A stretch of 64,000 nt of DNA, from positions 20,746,493-20,810,492 of the forward strand of contig NC_052395.1 in the NCBI RefSeq assembly GCF_009389715.1, given 5' to 3'. The stretch is from Phoenix dactylifera. Its lineage: Eukaryota; Streptophyta; Magnoliopsida; Arecales; Arecaceae. Below the pieces are notes generated by a model. It was not told the DNA's origin. It was given only the letters and a program-made list of their open reading frames with translations, and made no database searches. Position 1 is the first letter of the stretch. Each line of letters starts with the position of its first letter. Below, piece after piece: positions 1 through 10,210 of this stretch. Made by a program: the position numbers and the translations under genes.

Positions 1-953
1 CAAATGACTCAGCCAACAAAGTTGTTGACTGTTGGCAGCTAGAAGGTACAATATCTATGACATCACAATATCAATGGCGAAGCGTAGAGAAGCTGGGAGG
101 GCTTGTCTTTAACCTGTCACTATGCTTAGCGCCCTTGATGTAGTGTTTGAGTTTGAGGAAACTCAAAGACAATGATCGCTAGTTGTTGGGAGAGCGTTCT
201 ATTCAGGATGATCTGGCAAATCTAAGAAGACCGGTATCTACATTATGGATCTTTCAAAACAGTTATGTTTATAGAAAAGCCATAGTACTACAAACTGAAT
301 TGTAGCATATGTAGGCAACCATACAGGATCAGTTCTTTGGGCTCTATCGCATCGATACCGGCATAAGACTTTACCGTACTCTAAGGCATCAGCCTGTATA
401 CTGGTACTTAGCCGTCTCACCAAAAAAAAAAAGAAACTCACGCAATCATTTCTCTCCTGAGTAAACTTGGTAACAAATTTTTGTACAATTTTTTCCTTAG
501 AAAAATTTTATGGTCGACTTCTTGGTTGATGGGGACAAACAGTAGATTTCTACCAATTGACTGAGGTAGGTGGGAAAAATTAGGGGCATCAACAAAAAGA
601 ATTAGTGGGATAGATAATATATCAACTTGTAGTCTACATGTTCATTAAAAAACTGGTATTTGAGTTTACCAAGTATTTTTCATGATTAAGTCTTCCAAGC
701 ATCAAGATCTTTTTATTGGCATTAAGAGAATCCCTCTTTAGTTATACAGTTTCAGTGCTTGCACCATATTTCGTGATAAATGCTTCCCTCACCTTGATAG
801 GAATACAAGAAAAACTTTCCTATAAAATCATCTTCCAAATTGACTTTCCTATGGTAAATTGAAAAACTTTCCTCAGCACATAAATGCTTCCATCACTTTG
901 ATAGGAAACACAAGAAAAATACCCCAAAAAGAGAGAAATTAAACCATTCTATG
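1..953. other. Intergenic, no gene recognised
   Basis: AT-rich DNA with short A and T runs. The only open frame of note (238-441, minus, 67 codons) resembles nothing I know. The stretch lies downstream of the MurG-like relic and may include its former 3' UTR. Confidence 0.5.
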
Positions 954-1071
954 TCATAGATTTCGCTTTGGAAAGGAAACAAGAGAAAAGATGCATTAGG
1001 CAATATCAGCAGCAGCATCGGGCCCAGCAAATTTAGATTCTTTCTCAGATTCTACATCAGATTCTCATTTC
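954..1071 (-). pseudogene. MurG-like relic, last exon with in-frame stop
   Basis: After a TTTACAG acceptor the minus strand reads GNENLM, shifts by one base, then reads VESEKESKFAGPDAAADIA, a TAA at 998-996, and CIFSLVSFPKRNL before TGA at 956-954. This resembles the C-terminal helix of plant MurG proteins (PDAAADIAK...SLV), with the usual lysine codon replaced by TAA. Confidence 0.55.
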
Positions 1072-2329
1072 CTGTAAAGTTCAGAATACATATATGGGAT
1101 TAAGAACAAAAACCAGAGATACATATATACGGGTCAAACAGATAGTCAGATTTGCCTAACATGTAACCGGACATATATAAAATAGCTTACAATAAAATCA
1201 GCTTTGGTCTCTGAAGTAACACCATGATGTGTCAGATTTGCCTTGCATGCTAGAAAAAGACATCGAAGGCATATAGCGCAATTAACGGAATGATATTTGT
1301 GCTGTGCCAGCATATTGCATATACAGACAAAGGATTACAATTGACATGTGAAAGAATTGATAGCTTACTCCGCTGCAATCACCATTATTGGATTGCCAAC
1401 ACTAAATAATAACCTCACAATCATAGTTTCAACAATCATTTCTTCAGAAAGACTAGATTATGCAACATACAACTTCGAAATCCAGCTCCTCACCTCGCAC
1501 AGCAATAACTCGGGAAAACGTGACAGGTCCTCAGCATCCCATGGCCGACTATACCACTTCATAATCAATGAGAGACATTCCTTGTCCTATTTACCCAAAG
1601 TTCAAAACCTACGATAGCCAGTTATCACTTTAAGAATGGTAACTCCAATAGTGAGAATATCAGGTTAACTCATAATCTTGCTTCTAATTGTGTCCTTAAG
1701 TGACTTAATTCAAGTCACATCCTCAAATATTAGAGAGACTCAAACACCGTGAATATTTCTATTTGGTTCATCTCCATACAGCCATAGATGAAGTATAATC
1801 AGATTTTAACCTCACATAACTAGCAGCCTAAAGCATGGGTATGGCGTTTGTTCTCCCTCATTATACTCATACTTTGATGATCTGGACATTCTTCAGTATT
1901 CATTTGAACTTGCTATGGATTTCAGAACCTAATCCCACCCACAAATCTTTAGTGTCTGGGCCAAGAAAAGCAAATGTCCAATACACTATTCATAATAATC
2001 AAACTAAAAGAGAGTGCATGCTTTAGATGGCTTGAACGAGATGCCTTTATCCATGAATGCGCGAGAGGTTTACTATTCAAGAAGGAATATAAGGGCATTA
2101 TAAGGGTCAAATAAGAAAGACTTTAAGTGACACCCATCTAACCATCCAAAGGACTTGAAAGCTTTAAGCTAAGCCAGTGAAAGGCTAGCTAAAACTAAAA
2201 CTGTAACAGAAACAGAAGAGAAAATACAGCAATATGAAGAATAACTAAATCTACGCAATGTTGACAATCCACAGCCCTTACCGTCATGAATCCTGGTGTA
2301 ACCAAACAAAAGAAAGTTAGCTATAACGG

Positions 2330-2418
2330 CAATTGTTAGAAGGACCTTGTATTTGCAGCATTACTGAAGCATTTCTCGCAACGATAGGGTTACTGCGTTA
2401 TGCATGCTTGGGGCAAGT
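2330..2418 (-). pseudogene. Possible MurG-like relic, exon 3 (weak)
   Basis: The minus strand contains RNASVM followed after a one-base shift by AANTRSF, where the family has an (K/R)NASVMA-like segment between the two flanking exons. The expected upstream SPNV-type loop is not readable. The order and strand fit, but the match is short. Confidence 0.3.
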
Positions 2419-4987
2419 CTTGCAAGATGTGTCCTTTAGATTGCAGTAAAAACTATGTTAGTACTTGATGTGATTTTGGTAGAGCTAGTTTATGCAAGCA
2501 CAATACGATAAGTCATGCCAAGAAATCTTAATTGCAACAAAATTGTTAGCCTCACAGTACAAATAAGTATAAAAGTACAGATAATACATGAAGTAAAGCA
2601 ATTCTTGCCATTTATAGTGCTTTACATAGCCAACATGGTTAATCAAGCATGGATTGACAATAATATTATAGGCATCTTTATGTATTTTAAGTTGCAATAA
2701 TTAGATATAAGTCAATGAGTACTGGTCTTTGATTTTATTGTTATTTAAATGCTTTTCTTTTTACGTGCGGGATACTCTAGAAGCCAAAGCTTGGGATTGA
2801 TCATAGAGTCAAAACTCTGTCACTGGAAACATTTCTGTTGCTCCTTCAACCTTGTCTTTTTCTGCAATCTTTTCTGCTTTCAATTCACATTTTCCTTGCC
2901 ATAAGTTAGACCAATTATCAATTTCTTGTCTTCAAGCTTTATTTTGATCAAGCATATTTGGTGATAGACTTTTCTTTATTATCATGTTGATTGTTCAGCA
3001 AGAGACAGCTAAACATATAGCTACCTTTTGCATCTATGAATTTGCTAAACAAAATTCATAGAGTTGGAACTCACAGTGCTTGTTAAGCTTGAAAGAGTCT
3101 TGAATTTTGCGCAAACAAGTCGAAGCTCAACCAAAGTTTACAAATTGAAATTGCAAAACCCATTTTCGTTGGTTTCATTTGCTTTTTCTCTTGAACATGG
3201 ATTATATGTATCTTCTTATAAGAAGGAATTTTTTAAACTGAAGGAACGTTGAATAACCTTAAATCTTCAATAACCAAAAATTTAAAAGAGAGAAAATACT
3301 AAAATGTCAATTGCAGTTCGAAGACTACTTGAATCGAGTTCATCTTCTCTTAGAACTTTTGATCCAGCTATGTCTGCCAAATATATGAATTTTTATTTTA
3401 ATGATCATCCACAGCAATAGGTGATGGTATCTGCAAGAAAGTTAAAAATAGGTTCAGCAAAAAAAAAAAAAAAAGAAAAAAAAGCAGGAAACAAGGAATT
3501 AAAAATGAATTGTAGAACTAGGGATGTACATAAATAACCCAAAAGATTAAATGACCAGTACAACTTAAACTTGCACTTGGTAAAAATTCTCAAAATCACT
3601 AACTAGGATTATTAAAAAGTCTCCCATTAAGATGCTTGTACACAGACAGTTTACATGGTTCACTGGACTTCTAGCATTCCACATATGGAATAATTATGGG
3701 ATTGAACTCTCCAAATAAATGTGAAGAATTTGGATAAACTACAGTATCTTGGAGAATACCTAAATGATACTTCCAGGAAGAATCTAGTTAATATAATGCA
3801 CTTTCAGAGTAACTATACTCAGCTAAACAAAAGCAAATGGATATACTATATAGCAGACTTGCCTCTAACTTAGAATAAGTACGTTGCTGATATTATCTTG
3901 ATATTGTAATTCTAAATTGGAATAACATGTACATTCCCCACAAAGTGGCACTGACAACACTCAACCAGTTAGAATAACTCAGTCAAATAAATATTTAGCT
4001 ACATATAGGAAGAACAAGAATTATATAGTGGCTCTGGTACAACTGACCTAGTGTATAATATTACTAGTTTCATTTATGGTTAAGGTGTAGACTTATGTGG
4101 TCTAGCAACAGTTAATCTATTGAAACTCTTGGAGTCAGGCGCACAAAGCTACATTCCAGAAGTCTGCATAGGGAAACGATTTTTCCTTTTCTTTCTTTCT
4201 TTTGTAAAGCAGGGTCCATGCTGCACCAGCCAAAGAAGGGGGAGCAAGTCCACTTCCTTTCTCTCTCTTTAATTCTTAGAAAGGCATGTGCTAAGACATG
4301 CTAAGTATTAGTGTTTTACAAAGGCTGTAGGGCTTGGCCTAGGTATAGCAATTAAGGGCAAGCCATTGGAAGATGGTTTTTTAGGCCATAAGTCTTGTAG
4401 GCCTGTAGAAATTTTAACCCTAGCATACAATTGGATTCCTGTGACGGTTGGATTCATAGAAAGGGTCACATATATTCGGTTCGGTCCATTCCTACTAAAA
4501 AAAAACCTTGAAGTGACTCCCATCAAGTTTGTGATTGGAGAGAAGGGCTGATATCACTGGTAGGATGATTCAAAATAGTCAAGATATACAACGTTGAGAG
4601 ATATGCCTAGACCTCATTCCGTTCTCAGATATGCTCTAGATCTTACTCTGTTGTCCTACATCATCACGATAGATCTTGCCGTCCTAACCTATTTTGTGTC
4701 AATTTCACATAAAATGTAAACCATAAATAACTTGATAATAGCAAGAAAAGATGTTAATTAGCTTATTCAATATTATGTTGTTGTTGGTCCATATAAGAAG
4801 ATATTCAGTACTATGTTGTTGTTGGTCCGTAAAAGCTTTTATTTATAAAGGGTAGCGGTATAGCATCATACACACACACATACATATATGATCAACAAAT
4901 TGCTGAAAAATCAGTGTTAAGAGAATATAACAGATCAATTTAGGGATTTGTGATAGTCTATTACCTGTCAGTAGGGACAAGGGAGCT

Positions 4988-5012
4988 CCCCCCCCCCCCC
5001 CCCCCCCCCCCC
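4988..5012. repeat. Poly(C) run of 25
   Basis: An uninterrupted run of 25 cytosines, followed by GGGGCGG, inside an AT-rich intron-like region of the MurG relic. Confidence 0.95.
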
Positions 5013-5758
5013 GGGGCGGTTGCAAATGTAAGGAGTTTGATTTGGTTCACTTATGACATTTAAAGCTTTCCTTTAGAGGAGCATTTAAAGTAATAGAATA
5101 ACATGCATCTGGGTTTAAGTTTAATGAATGATATACTCTTTATCAATATCAGAAGGAAGGCATCACTACTAAGATAATTTATTTGGGAAGACACAGTAGA
5201 TTAATAGAAGTTATAATCTTTGATAGAAAACAATTTTATACATTTGCAGCTATAAATGACAACATTCTTAACATAATCAGCTAATTTTATTTTTTAAAAT
5301 TTTATATTTACATCATCATTATAAAAAAGAATTGATTTCCAATCCTAGTATTTCTTAGATGCTTTCTGATCTTATTGTTTCTTCTTTATTTCTATAAGTT
5401 TTTAAAATGTTTATTGATGACAATTGTTCAAATGAAAATATCAATCATAATGAAAGTACTCAATAAATGCCATTTAGCTACTACACTCTATACTGCTCTA
5501 CCTTACCAGCAACATATCCTGAGATACGTTTGTTGTTTGTTTAAAATGTTTAATAACTGATAATTGTTATGAAAAGTCAATAAGAGAAAGTATTAATGAA
5601 TGCCATTTAAGATACCACAATTTTATCAACGAAATCTTGTAATATAATGGTGAAACTAAAGAAGCATTATAAAGTGTGATTCTTAGTTTCCTAATTGTAT
5701 TTTATATGGTAGGAATTTCATATAGTTCATTTTTTGAAAAGAATGACATCCTTAATAC

Positions 5759-5865
5759 CAGAATTGATGGCTCTCCAGTGGCCAATATCTCAGTGCAAGT
5801 CATTGCCCCCTCAAGAAACAACAGCATCAGCAGTTGCATAAGCCATATATATTGTATGCAAGAAG
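5759..5865 (-). pseudogene. MurG-like relic, exon 2
   Basis: After an AAG acceptor the minus strand reads FLHTIYMAYATADAVVS, then loses two bases, then reads GAMTCTEILATGEPSIL up to a GTATTAAG donor. This is the conserved C-terminal UDP-GlcNAc-binding part of MurG, where the GAMTxxE segment is typical. With the first frame kept, the exon hits TGA directly after VVS. Its 5' phase fits the preceding exon exactly (LTP|FLH). Confidence 0.72.
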
Positions 5866-6213
5866 CTTTATATTAAAAGAGCAAATTTAGATACACTAAA
5901 ATAAAAACAATTGTATACATACACCGGAAGTTAATATACTGTTGAGATCAGCACTGACTACAAAGAACAAATTTACGAATCTCATGAACAGTTGGTAGAA
6001 AAGTATAAGCAACAAATTGAACAAAATTGTAAAAGCATTTAGCAATAAATTTAAACCAAAATTACAATCTCTCTCTCCCTGTGTGTGCACGCACATGTTT
6101 GTTATCATCTCCTAAGACAGAAAAAATAGACAAAATAATATTGGAGCAGGCTAAATGAAATGGTCAGGTGATTTGGAGGAGTTATCTGATAGCCACAGGC
6201 TCCTGAAACTTGG

Positions 6214-6218
<5 letters not shown>

Positions 6219-6248
<30 letters not shown>
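6219..6248. repeat. (AG)n microsatellite
   Basis: About 15 AG units in AT-rich DNA between MurG-like blocks one and two. Confidence 0.95.
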
Positions 6249-6250
<2 letters not shown>

Positions 6251-8607
6251 CAGCACAGAAATCCAGCAACGCGGTATGAATTTAAATCTTGGGCAATAAA
6301 GAGGCCCTAAACATACAAAATGAATGCTGGAGATAATAAGGTGATTTTTTTTTCCTTGAGATTTGCCAGTAGGCTGATGTGCAATTCCATTGCAGATGCA
6401 TCTTTTCAAAGCACCACAAGCAACCAACTCATGGAACATATTTTTAGCTGAAGTTTTTCATCAAATAGTTCGGTATGTGATTAAACTCAAATTAGGCCAT
6501 TAAGATAGACCCTGTCTTAACTTCAAGGACTTGCTAATCCTTGGAAAATTTGTCAAATGCAAGAATCAGTTTTATCTGGTTGTTAAAAGTTTGCTCTAGC
6601 TGCCAGTTCCTACCTACCAACATAGGAATGGAAAAGCAATAAAGTTAAGAAATTTATTAGGTTTTCTACTAGAATCTATGCAGATATCAGAAATAGAATG
6701 AAGATGGCAAAACTCAAGGAAAATGATAGCCCTTAAAAAATGCTGGTCCTAACTGGGATTTATTGCTCAGCTCCAAGATCCTAATTGTGAAGTCTGTTAA
6801 CTGGTAGAAACCTCTGCATAGCTTTGTTATGTTTGCCCTAAAAGTTTCTTCAAAAACTGACTCCATAAGGGAATTGTACAGATCAGAGATCAACAGGGTC
6901 TTTAAACTACTGCTTATGGTAGGTGCCTTAAAATCCTGCATATTTTTTTATAAATCAACTCTATGTCTTGAAATTTGACATAAACATGAAAAATCAAACT
7001 GCCTATAAACGATTGAGCTCTAGGAGAGCCATGGCAGTTGAATTTGATTTCACATGTTAGAGGCTTTGCATTAAATTAGACAACTGAACACTCAAGCATG
7101 TTGGGAGAGTCTGATCACTTACCAGCAGATTGGTAATTGCTTCTGTAAAAAAGACTGAAGGAATTGGCAATATATGACTCTAATTGTGATCTTGAGTTCA
7201 CCATTGTATAAGTGAGGATGCTAACAGGTACATATATATCATAGGCGAATGAAATTCTTCAATCAAATGTGAGTGTTCCTTGGCAAACCATCTTTTCTTC
7301 TTCGGTGGAAGGTTAATGTGTTGTAAAGCAACAAGAGGAAAAAAGAGTTAAATTTATTTTTAGATATTTACAAGTTGAACCAATTGAGAATAAAGTGATA
7401 GAACTGCTTTATATGGTATGAGCATGTGCAATGAAGATCTAATATGAGCCTTATCTAGGAGAGAGAAAGGTCAGGATATAGATGAAGGCCTAAGATACAC
7501 AATTTGCAGTTGTGAAGAAGGAAGTGGGATAGGTTAATATGACAACAAATGTGATAGGAACTAAAGTGTGAAGAAATCATTAAGCCAAACCAAGAAATTG
7601 GGAAGGCTTGTTTATTCAGTCATCAATAATAAGTTTGGGTTCCCACGATAATAATGGCAGATTCTTTGAAAAACTGCATAAATGGAATAAGTATTGCAAT
7701 GAAGTATCGCAAGGAACAGTGTCTTTATAACAGTGCATGGAAAAAGATAAGTTAACAACAGATCTGCCAGGTACCAGGAAATGAAACAACTTTTAGAAAT
7801 TAGCTAAACTTTGACACAAAGCATATGACGAATGGCATTACAAGATGAAGGACTAATTTATATAACATAATACTGGGATGATTGCCACACTTCTAAGCAG
7901 GAGCCTGACTTATAAATTTCACAAAACATGATAGTAAAAATCTCCCCAAAGATAGTGAAAATGGCTTTAAACCAATATATATAACAACACAGACACACAC
8001 CACGCACGCACCCACCCACCCCAGCTTGCAGAATGTATGTATGTGAGAAAGTAGAGTAGAGTTAATATGTGACGCCTTCACAACACTCCAAATAAGGTCA
8101 ATCTTGATTGGATGACTGGGTGTAGCATTGATGGTCTGAGCTGTTGTATCTGATTTATTATCTCTAAATTGCTTAGTGTCAAAAAAACATATGATTTGGA
8201 GATTCCAAGCATTTACATCACTTATAAATCTAGTGGTCAAAAATGGATAGTTTAGATAATACAAACAATATATATTTTTTGATTACTAGATGCATGAGCT
8301 AGGGATCTCTAAATCATATGATTTTTGGATAGATTTTGTGAATTTTGATCTCCTAACTGTTTTGACTTGTTGTCCAGTAAGAAAACACGTAAAATAATAT
8401 GATGCATAGTAAAATGTTATCCTTCATGGGAATTAACAACGTTTTACCATCAGAACCAAACATTTTGACATTCCCAAAACCCATATGTTCAAACCCTTGG
8501 TAAGTCGACCATGGACACAAGGATGATGCGTTCTCATTGGAAGAAGAAAATGAAGCAAGAAATCACGGGAAAAAAGAACAAGCAGAGGTGAGTATAGAAA
8601 AACTCAC

Positions 8608-9395
8608 GGGGTGAGCAGCAACCGCCGGTTGTTCTTGACGAGGCTCTTCATCTCACCACCGCCGTTGTTCTTGACGAGGCTCTCCATCTCACTGTACCCC
8701 TCAGCCCCTATCTGCCATATGATGTACCTGTTCTGCAGCTCCAGAGCTTCTCATAGTACATGTTCAGGACCGCGACATTGATGGCACCGGCACCCGCCGA
8801 GCCCCGAGCACGAGCACCACCTGAGCCTTGTCCGACCCAGCCTTGGGGAAGAAATGCGTCCGAGCAACCGCCTTGGACGTGTGCCTCCTCAGCGAAAGCC
8901 TGACGGGATTTCCATACACCAAGCCCTTCTTCTTGGGAGATGCTTCACGCAAGCATTGATGCGAGGAAGATCGTCTCGGCGTAAGGCGGGACCACGCGGT
9001 TGGTGGAGCCGGGGAACTGTTCTGCTCCGGGTCGGGATCTTGATCGAGAGGGCGCGGCCAAGCACACCGGCGCGGCGACGGGCGAACAGGTGGAAACCGA
9101 GGAGGAGGTTGACGGGGTGAGGGGGGCCCCCCGAGCAAGAAACCCCCGGGGGGGGCGGGCGCGGCGGACGGGGTCGTAGTCGTAGCCTCTCCATTCCGTG
9201 CGGTGCGCTGAAGAAGATCTTGGCGTCGGGGCGTGCGTTCTCCCGAGCTTGTCGGCGATGGCGATCGCCGGGTAGATGTGGCACCGGAGAATACCATGCG
9301 GAGATCGGCGCCGGGTGGCGGCGGGGATCGGGGTGGAGCTGGGGAGATCGGGGTCTCGCGGTCGACGGCGAGGCAGCAGGTGAGGTAGTAGGCAT
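8608..9395 (-). pseudogene. MurG-like relic, exon 1 (N-terminal and part of C-terminal domain)
   Basis: The match is spread over all three minus frames. Readable motifs in order are LRMVFSG, HIYPAIAIADKL, ARPDAKIFF, APHGME, GYDYDPVRRARP, VNLLLGFHLF, APVCLAA, PGSTNRVVPPYAETIFLA, KKKGLVYGNPVRLSLRR, SDKAQVVLVLG, INVAVLNMYYE, LQNRYIIWQIGAEGYSEME and RRLLLTP. Between VFSG and HIYP the GGTGG loop is absent. Between GME and GYDYD about seven codons are missing. Between FHLF and APVCLAA the segment that normally holds a GTGGYVS-like motif is lost. At least eight frame changes are needed. The block ends at a good donor (CCCC|GTGAGTTT). The start is taken at the ATG at 9395-9393, which lies just before a short serine/alanine-rich leader that could be a transit peptide. 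Confidence 0.78.
8625..8694 (-). repeat. 36-bp tandem duplication inside MurG-like exon 1
   Basis: Two near-identical 36-bp units start at about 8629 and 8665. On the minus strand they read ESLVKNN and KSLVKNN separated by GGGEM, an in-frame 12-codon duplication just before the exon end. Confidence 0.7.
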
Positions 9396-9589
9396 GGGAA
9401 GAAATGGAAAGGATTAAAGAAATGGAAGAGGGGAAGGAAAGAAGGGGCCATGCGGCGGGTGATACAAGAATACCACTTCTCTTCTTTTTTTTTCCCCCTG
9501 TCCCGCAATCATACATGGATACAAATATCCAAAATATCAAATAATAATAATTTTCGGAGTGCTCGAATACTTGGATCTCTTGGTGCGGC

Positions 9590-10210
9590 AACAAGAGGGG
9601 CCGGCCCCCTCTGGTAAAACATCAAGGGCTCCTAACTTGTAGGAGCTAGATGTTTATAAAAGGAGGACTCTTGGGGCTGACTAATGGATATAGGAATCCC
9701 CCTCTCTCATCAGTGCCACCCTCTCCCTCCCTTGGTTCAGGCCGCCAGCAAGAAGAAGGGAAAGAAGATGGGCCCTCTCTCCTCTTCCTCCTTCCAACGC
9801 AGGGAAAAGAAAGTAGGCTGCAGGGGCCTTGCCTTCTTTTCTTCCTTCTCCTCTCAAGTATCATGAGTTGAAAGAAAGAGAGGAGATCAGCCATCAAAAG
9901 TTATCTTCAAGGGAGCTAGCACCCCGGTGAGATAGAAAGCTTGGATCGGATCCTGCTTCTGTGGATACCCGTAGAGGCCGGGCACTTGAACGCTTCAAGC
10001 GAACCTCTTCCAAAACCACGAATTCGATTTGGGTGATCATCTACCGCGCAAGTGAAATTGATCTTCCTAATAGTTTTAAAAGTTTTAATTCTTACTAATT
10101 ACGAAGGTCTGAAACACGTCATGCGTGAACGTTGATCCCGCACATGCCCCCCTTTCCGCTGCCATCTGATTTTTGTTTGAAATATCAGCGGCATGGGCGG
10201 GTTCCCAACA
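9590..10210 (+). mobile_element. LTR-like fragment (solo or truncated LTR)
   Basis: The stretch has a TATA box (TTTATAAAAGG, about 9653-9663), pyrimidine-rich leader-like sequence, a U5-like tail containing ACGCATG-type and GTTGATCCCGCAC sequence, and ends GGGTTCCCAACA, a common CA terminus of plant LTRs. No primer-binding site follows and no internal domain or matching second LTR is present. The 5' border and target duplication are not resolved, so I call it a solo or truncated LTR in plus orientation. Confidence 0.42.

Larger units (their letters stand above)
954..9395 (-). pseudogene. MurG-like UDP-GlcNAc transferase, decayed multi-exon gene
   Basis: Minus-strand fragments match, in order, a plant nuclear homologue of MurG, the membrane-associated GT28 glycosyltransferase that in bacteria adds GlcNAc to lipid I to make lipid II. 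Four blocks are visible: a large GC-rich first exon (8608-9395), a second exon (5759-5865), a doubtful third (about 2330-2418) and a last exon (954-1071). Blocks one and two join in phase across a GTGAGT donor and an AAG acceptor, giving LLLTP-FLH as expected. The reading frame breaks many times: the glycine-rich N-terminal loop and a second Gly-rich segment are missing, single-base shifts recur, and the last block contains a TAA. I infer a pseudogene. Sequencing or assembly error in GC-rich homopolymers could explain some of the shifts but not easily the multi-codon losses. An LTR-like fragment lies about 200 bp upstream of the first ATG. Confidence 0.72.

Noticed and set aside
8764-9594. Three long overlapping minus-strand ORFs (276, 187 and 168 codons) and plus-strand ORFs at 8.85-9.4 kb as independent genes
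   Set aside because: They are the same GC-rich exon read in different frames; the MurG match hops between the three minus frames, and the plus-strand frames are shadows.
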